A DNA stretch of 42,503 nt, from assembly GCA_946886075.1 (NCBI GenBank), contig CAMPHR010000027.1:1-42503 (forward strand), in the 5' to 3' direction. The notes beneath the pieces were generated by a model. The model was not told the origin of the DNA. It saw nothing but the letters and a program-made list of their open reading frames with translations, and did not search any database. Source of the DNA: an uncultured Novosphingobium sp. GTDB taxonomy: Bacteria > Pseudomonadota > Alphaproteobacteria > Sphingomonadales > Sphingomonadaceae. This document shows positions 1 to 6,660 of this stretch, in pieces (position 1 is the stretch's first letter; every line of letters begins with the position of its first letter). The translations under genes were made by a program, and so were the position numbers.

Positions 1-387
1 GTCCATCATCTGGGCGAGGGTGGCGGGGGCGGCGGATCGGCTGACGTTGTGGAGGCGATCGACTATGGCGGAGAGGGTGAGGGTGGCTTCGTCTATTTCG
101 GCGGGCTGGTCTTCGGACTTGGGCCAGAGGAGGGCGACGGTTTCGGCCAGATCGCCGACATAGTCGCGGCTCATTTCGTAGAGGACTGGATCGGTGCGGG
201 CGCGGATCATCTCTCCGATGGTGGAAGATTTGACGGCCTTTATGTCGAGATTGCCGGTGAGCGCGGCGAGCGCCCAACCGCGGTCGGGGTCCGGCGCCTC
301 GCGCATGTAGCGGGCGATCAGGTCCAGCTTGCCGTTGCGCGAGCGGGTGTAGACGAGGCCGTCGAGGAGTTGGGAGAAGGCACGCAT
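1..387 (-). CDS. ATP-dependent DNA ligase, N-terminal part (cut by window edge)
   Basis: On the minus strand an open frame begins with ATG at 387 and runs off the left edge, giving 129 residues. It starts MRAFSQLLDGLVYTRSRNGK and contains the stretches DRGWALAALTGNL and YVGDLAETVALLWP. These are typical of the N-terminal DNA-binding region of the ATP-dependent ligase that travels with a beta-lactamase-fold exonuclease and a Lhr-type helicase. The catalytic KYDG-type lysine motif is not yet reached. The next gene upstream on the same strand, at 527-1519, is that exonuclease, which supports the call. A spaced inverted pair of type A repeats lies between the two genes. The role in repair is inferred from the family. 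Confidence 0.85.
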   Translation of the reverse strand, partial: MRAFSQLLDGLVYTRSRNGKLDLIARYMREAPDPDRGWALAALTGNLDIKAVKSSTIGEMIRARTDPVLYEMSRDYVGDLAETVALLWPKSEDQPAEIDEATLTLSAIVDRLHNVSRSAAPATLAQMMD

Positions 388-395
388 TACCCAAC

Positions 396-478
396 CTCTG
401 TTCGGGCTGAGCTTGTCGAAGCCCACCCCTTCTCCATAAGAAAGAAAAGCCCTTCGACAGGCTCAGGGCGAACGGAGG
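396..478. repeat. Type A palindromic repeat, spaced inverted pair
   Basis: Two copies face each other: 396-423 (minus orientation, stem GGGC/GCCC) and 449-478 (plus orientation, stem GCCC/GGGC). The spacer is about 25 bases and purine-rich. The element fills the gap between the exonuclease stop and the ligase start, so a transcript of both genes would carry a large hairpin here. Confidence 0.85.
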
Positions 479-526
479 CGGGGGTACGCTCAGTCTGAAC
501 GGGGTTTGGGGGGCGTTTGGTGATCA

Positions 527-1519
527 TCACCCCTCATCCTCGTCTTCGCGGCCGACCAGTTCGAGCGCTCTCGCGCGCATCTGGTGGATCATGCACCAAT
601 GGAGCAAGGCTTCCTCCCGGCCGTGGGTGATCCAGGTTTCGGTAGGCGCGACTTCGCGGATCGTGCCGGTGAGTTCGTCCCAATCGGCATGGTCGGAAAT
701 TACCAGAGGAAGTTCGACATTCTTTTGACGTGCGCGTTGACGGACGCGCATCCAGCCTGACGCCATGGCGGTGATCGGGTCGGGCAGGCGGCGGCTCCAG
801 CGATCATTGAGGGCGGATGGGGGCGAGACAATGATGTGGCCGCGCATCTCCTTCGCCGGGACGCCGGTCGCGGGGCGGAGTTCGCCAAGGTCGATGCCGA
901 AATCCTGGTAGAGCGCGCACATGCGCTCCATCGCGCCGTGGATGTAGATGGGGTCGTGATGGCCGCGCGCGCGGACTTCGCAGATTAGGCGTTGGGCTTT
1001 GCCGAGGGCGTAGGCACCGACGAGGACGCAGCGGTCGGGGTGGGCATGGCGCGCGGTGAGCAGGCGGTCGACTTCGCTGCCGGTGTCGGGGTGGCGGAAG
1101 ACGGGGAGGCCGAATGTCGCTTCGGTGACGAAGATGTCGCAGGGCGTGACTTCGAAGGGCTTGCAGGTGGGGTCGGGGCGGCGCTTGTAGTCGCCGGTGA
1201 CGACGACGCGCTCGCCCGCATGTTCGAGGAGGATCTGCGCCGAGCCCAGCACATGGCCTGCGGGGATGTAGGATATGTCGACGCCGCCCATGCGGACTTG
1301 TTCGCCATAGCCGACGGGCGTGCCGCTGGCGGTGCCGTAGCGCAGTGCCATGATCGCGAGCGTTTCCTCCGTCGCCCAGACATGGCCGTGGCCGCCGCGC
1401 GCGTGATCGGCATGGCCGTGTGTGACGAGCGCACGCTCGGCGGGCTGGGATGGATCGATCCAGGCGTCGGCGGGGCGGACGTAGATCCCGTGCGGGTGTG
1501 GTTCGATCCAGTGCGGCAT
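527..1519 (-). CDS. Ligase-associated DNA exonuclease, metallo-beta-lactamase fold
   Basis: This 330-residue protein begins MPHWIEPHPHGIYVRPADAW and carries the metal-binding signature THGHADHARGGH near residues 33-44. A second metal-site segment, VVVTGDYKRRPDP, follows near residue 105. The C-terminal part has ISDHADWDEL, the beta-CASP-like motif seen in SNM1/CPSF-type nucleases. The size and N-terminus fit the 'exonuclease, DNA ligase-associated' family, which is encoded beside an ATP-dependent ligase. The ligase gene follows on the same strand after the repeat pair at 396-478. It presumably trims DNA ends before ligation, but the substrate is an inference from the family. The start is the ATG at 1519. 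Confidence 0.88.
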   Translation of the reverse strand: MPHWIEPHPHGIYVRPADAWIDPSQPAERALVTHGHADHARGGHGHVWATEETLAIMALRYGTASGTPVGYGEQVRMGGVDISYIPAGHVLGSAQILLEHAGERVVVTGDYKRRPDPTCKPFEVTPCDIFVTEATFGLPVFRHPDTGSEVDRLLTARHAHPDRCVLVGAYALGKAQRLICEVRARGHHDPIYIHGAMERMCALYQDFGIDLGELRPATGVPAKEMRGHIIVSPPSALNDRWSRRLPDPITAMASGWMRVRQRARQKNVELPLVISDHADWDELTGTIREVAPTETWITHGREEALLHWCMIHQMRARALELVGREDEDEG

Positions 1520-1653
1520 GTTGCTGTAGAAGATGGGTGCGGGCCTTTAGGTTCCGCAAGGGGCTTCACGGATGCGTAACCGAAGCGTCACGCCGCCGAC
1601 ACGGGCCTGTCCTAAGCGGCCGCAGACGACCCGGCATCGAGGAGGCGCGGCAT

Positions 1654-1731
1654 ATGGCATCTGTGGCACATTGGAACATCATCCGCGCGGTACATCGGCA
1701 CCGGCATCTTTATGTGCTGAAAGGCGCGTGA
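1654..1731 (+). CDS. Possible 25-residue leader or remnant ORF coupled to the methyltransferase
   Basis: An ATG at 1654 lies 9 bases after a strong Shine-Dalgarno sequence (GAGGAGG, 1639-1645). It opens a 25-codon frame whose TGA overlaps the methyltransferase start in the sequence TGATGA. The product reads MASVAHWNIIRAVHRHRHLY followed by VLKGA and has four histidines. The Shine-Dalgarno match is better than that of the following gene, so translation coupling is plausible. It could be a regulatory leader peptide or the remnant tail of a lost upstream gene. I do not recognise the peptide. Confidence 0.35.
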   Translation: MASVAHWNIIRAVHRHRHLYVLKGA

Positions 1732-2378
1732 TGAGCGGCGGTCATGACCGGCTGATGGAAAATGTCTATCGCTATCAGCGGCACATATACGACCTGTCGC
1801 GCAAATATTATCTGCTGGGGCGAGATGGGCTGATCGCCGACCTTGCGCCGCCGCGTGGCGGTGCAGTGCTGGAGATTGGATGCGGGACAGGGCGCAACCT
1901 CATCGTCGTGGGCAAGGCGTGGCCGCAGGCGCGGCTTTACGGCGTCGATATTTCCGAGGCGATGCTGGAGACGGCGCGCAAGGCGGTTACGAAGGCGGGC
2001 ATGGGCGATCGGGTCGTGCTGGCGCAGGGGGATGCGTGCGGCTTCGATGCGCAGGCGCTGTTCGGGCGCGAGCAGTTCGAGCGGGTGTTCATCAGCTATG
2101 CGCTATCAATGATTCCGAAATGGGAAGCGGCGCTGCGGCAGGCGGCGCAGTGTGTTGCGGATGGCGGCAAGCTGGAGGTGGTCGACTTCGGGCAGCAGGA
2201 GGGTTTGCCTGCGCTTTGGAAGCGAGCGCTGTTCGGATGGCTGGCGCGATTTCATGTGTCGCCGCGTGCTGATTTGAAGCGGGCGATGGAGGGGCTGGCG
2301 GCGGATATGGGCGGGTTTCCGCACAGCCGGATGCTTTATCGGGGCTATGCGGTGCGTGGGGGGCTGATCCGGGTTTGA
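1731..2378 (+). CDS. Class I SAM-dependent methyltransferase, BtaB-like
   Basis: The 215-residue product starts MSGGHDRLMENVYRYQRHIY. It has a canonical SAM-binding motif I, VLEIGCGTGRN, near residues 45-55, and an acidic motif II, YGVDISEAML. The N-terminal YRYQRHIYDLSRKYYLLGRD and the ending FPHSRMLYRGYAVRGG resemble BtaB, the methyltransferase that converts diacylglyceryl-homoserine to the betaine lipid DGTS. BtaB usually sits with BtaA, and no BtaA (DUF3419) gene is visible here, so the substrate is uncertain. The ATG at 1731 was chosen over a longer upstream frame because homology begins there and the upstream frame looks non-coding. It overlaps the stop of the 25-codon ORF at 1654. Confidence 0.72.
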   Translation: MSGGHDRLMENVYRYQRHIYDLSRKYYLLGRDGLIADLAPPRGGAVLEIGCGTGRNLIVVGKAWPQARLYGVDISEAMLETARKAVTKAGMGDRVVLAQGDACGFDAQALFGREQFERVFISYALSMIPKWEAALRQAAQCVADGGKLEVVDFGQQEGLPALWKRALFGWLARFHVSPRADLKRAMEGLAADMGGFPHSRMLYRGYAVRGGLIRV

Positions 2379-2407
2379 GGGTAACGCCGTTGGGAAGCAG
2401 AAGTGAA

Positions 2408-2438
2408 GGGCTTCGACAGGCTCAGCCCGAACGGAGGA
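2408..2438 (+). repeat. Type A palindromic repeat, single copy
   Basis: One unit in plus orientation, with stem GGGC/GCCC around TTCGACAGGCTCA and the conserved tail GAACGGAG. It sits between the convergent methyltransferase and hemA genes. Confidence 0.8.
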
Positions 2439-2456
2439 GGGATGGCGTGATTGGGA

Positions 2457-2477
2457 AAGGCGGCGTCAGGCCGCCTT
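2457..2477. terminator. Hairpin at the hemA stop codon
   Basis: A perfect 8-bp stem (AAGGCGGC 2457-2464, GCCGCCTT 2470-2477) has a 5-base loop that contains the hemA stop codon on the minus strand. T-rich bases flank it on both sides. It could end hemA transcription and, in the other direction, methyltransferase transcription. Confidence 0.55.
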
Positions 2478-3686
2478 CTTTAGTTCCAGCTCCAGCCGGT
2501 CCCAGATTTCGACCAGCGCCTGCACGAGCTCCTGCATCATCTCGACCGTATGCGCAGGGCCGGGCGTGAAGCGCAGGCGTTCGGTGCCGCGTGGGACGGT
2601 GGGATAGTTGATGGGCTGCACATAGGCGCCATATTCGGCAAGCAATATGTCGCTGATCCGCTTAGCCTTGACCGGATCGCCCACCATCAGTGGGACGATG
2701 TGGGTGACGGACGGCATCACCGGCAGGCCCGAATCCGCCATCAGGCGCTTTAGCGTTGCGGCGGCGGCCTGCTGGCCTTCGCGTTCCTCGTTCGACTGCT
2801 TCAAGTGGCGAACGCTGGCGAGGACGCCTGCAACCAGCACCGGGGAAAGCGACGTTGTGAAGATGAAGCCGGGCGCATAGCTGCGGATGACATCGACGAT
2901 CATCTGGTCGGCCGCGATATAGCCGCCCATGACGCCGAACGCCTTGCCCAGCGTGCCCTCGATAATGGTCAGGCGATGGGCGACATCGTCACGTTCGGAA
3001 ATGCCGCCGCCGTGCGCGCCATACATGCCGACCGCATGCACTTCATCCAAATAGGTGAGTGCATTGAACTCGTCGGCGAGGTCGCAGATTTCGGCGATGG
3101 GGGCGACGTCGCCGTCCATCGAATAAACGCTTTCAAAGGCGATCAGCTTGGGCGCGTCGGGATCTTCCGCAGCGAGCAATTCGCGCAGATGAGCGACGTC
3201 ATTGTGACGGAATACGCGCTTTTCGCAGCCCGAATTGCGGATGCCCGCGATCATGCTGGCGTGGTTCAGTTCGTCGGAAAAGACGATGCAGCCGGGCAAC
3301 AGCTTGGCGAGAGTCGAGAGCGCAGCTTCGTTCGAGACGTAGCCAGAGGTGAAGAGAAGCGCCGCTTCCTTGCCATGCAGGCCGGCCAATTCGGCTTCCA
3401 GATCGACATGATAATGGGTGTTGCCGCCGATGTTGCGGGTGCCGCCGGAGCCTGCACCGACATCGTGCAGCGCCTCTTCCATCGCGGCGACGACCTTGGG
3501 ATGCTGGCCCATGGCGAGATAATCGTTGGAGCACCAGACGGTGATCGGCTTCGGACCATTATGGCCATGGAAGCAGCGAGCGTTAGGGAAAGCGCCTTTG
3601 TTGCGCAGAATATCGATGAACACGCGGTAACGGCCTTCGCTGTGAAGCCGGTCGATCGCCTGCGCGAAGATATGCTTGTAGTTCAC
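2466..3686 (-). CDS. hemA: 5-aminolevulinate synthase
   Basis: This PLP enzyme condenses glycine and succinyl-CoA to 5-aminolevulinate, the first haem precursor in alphaproteobacteria (C4/Shemin pathway). The 406-residue protein contains [27 protein letters not shown], the PLP-phosphate region [12 protein letters not shown] and the lysine motif [13 protein letters not shown]. The PLP lysine falls at residue 248, the same number as in the Rhodobacter enzyme. I chose the GTG at 3686 ([20 protein letters not shown]) because it aligns with the usual family N-terminus. An ATG at 3716 would add ten residues. Its succinyl-CoA substrate is also the end product of the methylmalonyl-CoA pathway encoded at 17.7-25.2 kb. 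Confidence 0.96.
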   Translation of the reverse strand: MNYKHIFAQAIDRLHSEGRYRVFIDILRNKGAFPNARCFHGHNGPKPITVWCSNDYLAMGQHPKVVAAMEEALHDVGAGSGGTRNIGGNTHYHVDLEAELAGLHGKEAALLFTSGYVSNEAALSTLAKLLPGCIVFSDELNHASMIAGIRNSGCEKRVFRHNDVAHLRELLAAEDPDAPKLIAFESVYSMDGDVAPIAEICDLADEFNALTYLDEVHAVGMYGAHGGGISERDDVAHRLTIIEGTLGKAFGVMGGYIAADQMIVDVIRSYAPGFIFTTSLSPVLVAGVLASVRHLKQSNEEREGQQAAAATLKRLMADSGLPVMPSVTHIVPLMVGDPVKAKRISDILLAEYGAYVQPINYPTVPRGTERLRFTPGPAHTVEMMQELVQALVEIWDRLELELKKAA

Positions 3687-3793
3687 GTAACGCCCTAGTC
3701 CCTTAGTGGCCCGCATTCCCCTCTTGCGGGCCGTTTACCTGCTGCGGCGTTCCATTACCAGCGATAACCGTTCGCAGCGTTAGGGAGAAATAC

Positions 3794-3808
3794 CTATCAC
3801 AATGATAG
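3794..3808. promoter_or_regulatory. Inverted repeat upstream of hemA, possible operator
   Basis: CTATCA-CAA-TGATAG is a perfect 6-bp inverted repeat with a 3-base centre, about 110 bases upstream of the hemA start. It does not match the FNR consensus TTGAT-N4-ATCAA or an Irr box that I know. A regulatory role is inferred only from position and symmetry. Confidence 0.3.
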
Positions 3809-3820
3809 AGGAAGTTGCGA

Positions 3821-3838
3821 GTGGACCAAAGGTCCCAC
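3821..3838 (-). terminator. Short hairpin just after murI
   Basis: GTGGACC-AAA-GGTCCCAC forms a 7-bp stem with one bulged base, starting about 4 bases beyond the murI stop. There is no T tract, so it may be an RNA 3'-end or processing structure and not a true terminator. Confidence 0.3.
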
Positions 3839-3842
3839 CTCC

Positions 3843-4646
3843 TTACAGGGCTTCCATCTGGGTCAGGCCGAAATCCGCGAGTGCGGGGGCCAGTGCAGCC
3901 ATGCTGTGGTCGAGGCGGGTGAAAACGGCCTTTCCGGAAGGCTGGGAGGCTGGCCATTCCTGCCCCTGCGTCAGGTAGGCGATGCGGCGGGCGATGCCTT
4001 CGCCGCCATGGACGAAGCTGAGAGGACGGGGCGCTGCCGCAGCGAGTTCGGACTCCACCAGCGGGAAATGCGTGCAGGCGAGCACGACGGTGTCCATGCG
4101 GTCGCCGCCGGGCTGATCGAGCAGGCCCGCGAGCGCGTCGCGGGCTATTGCGGGATCAAGCGGTTCGCCCCGGAGCTTGGCTTCGGCGAGCTGGACAAGA
4201 GCCGCGGAGCCGTGGCGCAGCACGGTGCAGTCCGCACCGAACTCCGCAGTGAGGCGATCTACATAGGGCTGGCGCACGGTGGCGTCGGTGCCGAGGACGC
4301 CGAACACGCGGCTTTGCGACAGGAGCGCGGCGGGCTTGATCGCTGGAACGGTACCGACGACGGGGATGTCGAGCGCGGCGCGGACGGCGGACAGAGCGAT
4401 TGTCGAAGCGGTGTTGCAGGCGATCACGGCGAGGCGCGGGCGGAAGCGTTCGACGAGGCGCCCGAGCAGGGCTGGCACGCGGGCGGCGATCTCTGCCTCG
4501 CTCTTGGTGCCATAGGGGAAGCCCGCGCTGTCAGCGGCATAGACGATGGGCGCATTGGGTAGCGCTGCGCGGGCCGGTGCGAGGATGGAGAGCCCGCCGA
4601 CGCCGGAATCGAAGAACAGCAGGGGGGCGGAGGGAGCGACCTTCAT
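3843..4646 (-). CDS. murI: Glutamate racemase
   Basis: The 268-residue enzyme converts L- to D-glutamate for peptidoglycan. Both catalytic cysteines are present: Cys77 in AVIACNTAST and Cys191 in VVLACTHFPLVE. The N-terminal LLFFDSGVGGLSIL carries the conserved Asp-Ser pair at residues 13-14, and PYGTKS follows near residue 45. I chose the ATG at 4646 (MKVAPSAPLLFFDSG). An ATG 12 bases upstream at 4658 is also possible, and neither has a convincing Shine-Dalgarno. The frame stays open to 4838, but that extension crosses a type B repeat and is not coding. hemA lies downstream on the same strand. Confidence 0.95.
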   Translation of the reverse strand: MKVAPSAPLLFFDSGVGGLSILAPARAALPNAPIVYAADSAGFPYGTKSEAEIAARVPALLGRLVERFRPRLAVIACNTASTIALSAVRAALDIPVVGTVPAIKPAALLSQSRVFGVLGTDATVRQPYVDRLTAEFGADCTVLRHGSAALVQLAEAKLRGEPLDPAIARDALAGLLDQPGGDRMDTVVLACTHFPLVESELAAAAPRPLSFVHGGEGIARRIAYLTQGQEWPASQPSGKAVFTRLDHSMAALAPALADFGLTQMEAL

Positions 4647-4726
4647 TATGGCGCACATGTCGCGGGTGAGGATGGGGCTGTCAATATCGATGGAAAAGCG
4701 ATGCTGAGGAGGGAAGGCATATTGGT

Positions 4727-4812
4727 CGTCATCCCGGCCTCGAGCCGGGATCCCGCTTTTTTTTGGAACGATCAGGGGATAGCGGGACCCCGGATCAAGT
4801 CCGGGGTGACGA
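4727..4812. repeat. Type B palindromic repeat element
   Basis: Two hairpin units face each other. The left unit is CGTCATCCCGGC-ctcga-GCCGGGATCCCGCT. The right unit begins AGCGGGACCCCGGATCAAGT and ends TCCGGGGTGACGA. The ends CGTCA and TGACG and the inner CCCGCT/AGCGGG also pair, so the whole 86 bases can fold as one cruciform. It lies in the divergent gap between murI and plsY. Confidence 0.8.
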
Positions 4813-4907
4813 GGGTAAGGCATTTCCAATTCCGCCAAATCATACCTTCGCCATTGCCCCCCGCAGCGGCAACGCTATGGTCGCGCCGCAATCATTTCGG
4901 CGAGATC

Positions 4908-5507
4908 ATGAACCCTCCCTGGCTACTTCCCGCATTCGTCCTGCTGATATCCTATCTGCTGGGGTCCATACCGTTCGGCCTGCTGCTGACCCGGCTCACG
5001 GGAGCGGGGGATTTGCGGCAGATCGGGTCGGGCAATATCGGCGCGACCAATGTGCTGCGGACAGGGCGCAAGGGGCTGGCGGCGGCGACGTTGCTGCTGG
5101 ACCTGCTGAAGGGCGCGGCGGCGGTGCTGATTGGGGCGGCGCTGATCGATAATGGAGGCCCGATGGCGGGGGCGATGGCCTTTATCGGGCATTGCTATCC
5201 GATCTGGCTGCGCTTTGCCGGGGGCAAGGGCGTGGCGACGATGATGGGGGTGGTCACCGCGCTGCACTGGCCTGCAGGGATCGTCTTTGCTGTCGTGTGG
5301 CTGGGCGCGCTGTTCGGCACGCGATGGTCGTCAGTCGGCGGGATGGCGGCAGGGATCAGCGCGCCGATCGCGATGTGGTTCATGGATCGCATCGATCTGG
5401 TTCCCGTAACACTTGCGATGACGCTGATATTGCTCTGGCGCCATCGGGCGAACATCGCGCGGCTGGCGAAGGGCATCGAGCCCAAGATCGGGGCGGCGAA
5501 GGAGTGA
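4908..5507 (+). CDS. plsY: Glycerol-3-phosphate acyltransferase PlsY
   Basis: PlsY transfers an acyl group from acyl-phosphate to glycerol-3-phosphate at the inner membrane, the first step of phospholipid synthesis. The 199-residue protein has several hydrophobic segments and the three family motifs: GSIPFG near residue 18, GSGNIGATNVLR near residue 39, and FAGGKGVAT near residue 104. The start is the ATG at 4908 (MNPPWLLPAFVLLISYLLGS). The open frame extends upstream to 4701 only through a type B repeat, so that part is rejected. Its TGA overlaps the GTG of dprA, implying a plsY-dprA-topA transcription unit. Confidence 0.95.
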   Translation: MNPPWLLPAFVLLISYLLGSIPFGLLLTRLTGAGDLRQIGSGNIGATNVLRTGRKGLAAATLLLDLLKGAAAVLIGAALIDNGGPMAGAMAFIGHCYPIWLRFAGGKGVATMMGVVTALHWPAGIVFAVVWLGALFGTRWSSVGGMAAGISAPIAMWFMDRIDLVPVTLAMTLILLWRHRANIARLAKGIEPKIGAAKE

Positions 5508-6586
5508 GCGAGCAGGAGCGGTTTGATCGCCTCCGCCTGATCCGTTCGCCCCGCATCGGACCGGTCACATTCCGGCAGCTGATGGCGCGCTTCGGCAAGG
5601 CGGGCGAGGCTTTGCGCGCGGTCCCGGAGCTTGCGGCGCGCGGCGGCGGGAAAGCGGCCGTGGCGGATGCAGGTGCTGTCGAGAAGGAGATTGCGCGTAG
5701 CAAGGCGGTTGGCGCGCGATACCTGCTGATGGGGGATCAGGATTACCCGTTTCTACTGGAACAGATGGATGGCGCCCCGCCCGCGCTGATCGTGCGCGGC
5801 GATGTGGGTTTGACGGGGCGGCAATGCGTGGCGATGGTGGGCGCGCGCAACGCCTCTGCCGCCGCCTGCCGTTTCGCGCGGACCTTGGCGCAGGAATTGG
5901 GGCAACAGGGCGCTGTCGTGGTGTCAGGGCTTGCGCGAGGTATCGACACGGCGGCGCATCAGGGATCGGTAGCGACAGGTACGATCGCAGTCATCGCTTG
6001 CGGCATCGACGTCGTCTTCCCTCCGGAGAATGGCGACTTGCAAGAGCAGGTGGCCAGCGAAGGGTTGCTGGTGACGGAGCATCCTCCAGGCACGCAGCCG
6101 CTTGCAAGGCACTTTCCGGCGCGTAATCGCATCATCGCGGGGCTGGCCGTCGGGACGGTGGTAGTCGAAGCTGCGCCGAAGTCGGGCTCCCTCATCACCG
6201 CGCGGTTGGCCGTCGAAGCCGGACGGGAGGTCATGGCAGTGCCGGGCTCGCCCGCCGATCCCCGGGCGCAGGGGTGCAACCAACTGATCCGCGAAGGCGC
6301 GACGTTGGTGCAGAATGGCGCGGACGTGATCGAGGCGATCGGCGGCATCGACCCGCGCATGGTGCGGCAGGGGCGGCTCGACTTTAGCGGGGCGCCGGTT
6401 TCATCCGATGTCGCGGGGCAGGAGCGCGAGGTCGTGCTGGGGCTGCTCGGCCATGCACCGGCGCCCGTGGATGAGGTGATTCGATTGTCGGCGCTCAGCC
6501 CCGCCATCGTGCAAACCGTACTGCTGGAGTTGGAGCTTGCCGGGCGGCTGGAGCGGCATGCGGGCGGCAAGGTGAGCCTGTCGTGA
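5504..6586 (+). CDS. dprA: DNA-processing protein DprA (Smf)
   Basis: DprA binds incoming single-stranded DNA and loads RecA during natural transformation. The start is GTG at 5504 in the GTGA overlap with the plsY stop, giving 360 residues. An N-terminal helix-hairpin-like region (RLIRSPRIGPVTFRQLMARF) precedes the Rossmann core. That core holds VAMVGARNAS, VVSGLARGIDTAAHQGS, IACGIDVVFPPEN, ARNRIIAGLA and VVEAAPKSGSLITA. The C-terminal 60-70 residues (LGHAPAPVDEVIRLSALSP) form the DML1-like winged helix. The long open frame upstream of 5504 overlaps plsY and is a shadow. Competence in this organism is not shown by this gene alone. Confidence 0.95.
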   Translation: MSEQERFDRLRLIRSPRIGPVTFRQLMARFGKAGEALRAVPELAARGGGKAAVADAGAVEKEIARSKAVGARYLLMGDQDYPFLLEQMDGAPPALIVRGDVGLTGRQCVAMVGARNASAAACRFARTLAQELGQQGAVVVSGLARGIDTAAHQGSVATGTIAVIACGIDVVFPPENGDLQEQVASEGLLVTEHPPGTQPLARHFPARNRIIAGLAVGTVVVEAAPKSGSLITARLAVEAGREVMAVPGSPADPRAQGCNQLIREGATLVQNGADVIEAIGGIDPRMVRQGRLDFSGAPVSSDVAGQEREVVLGLLGHAPAPVDEVIRLSALSPAIVQTVLLELELAGRLERHAGGKVSLS

Positions 6587-6660
6587 TACTCTTGACGTAG
6601 GGCACCAGCGCCTTCCAGACTCGCGCGTGTACGTGAGAGAACTCAAAAACCGGGGCATGA

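Noticed and set aside
49..498. 149-codon plus-strand frame at the left edge
   Set aside because: It is antisense to the DNA ligase N-terminus and ends by reading through both type A repeats.
4647..4838. N-terminal extension of murI
   Set aside because: It translates a type B repeat and is absent from the family.
5192..5503. N-terminal extension of dprA
   Set aside because: It lies inside plsY in another frame. The GTG at 5504 fits the family length and the GTGA overlap.
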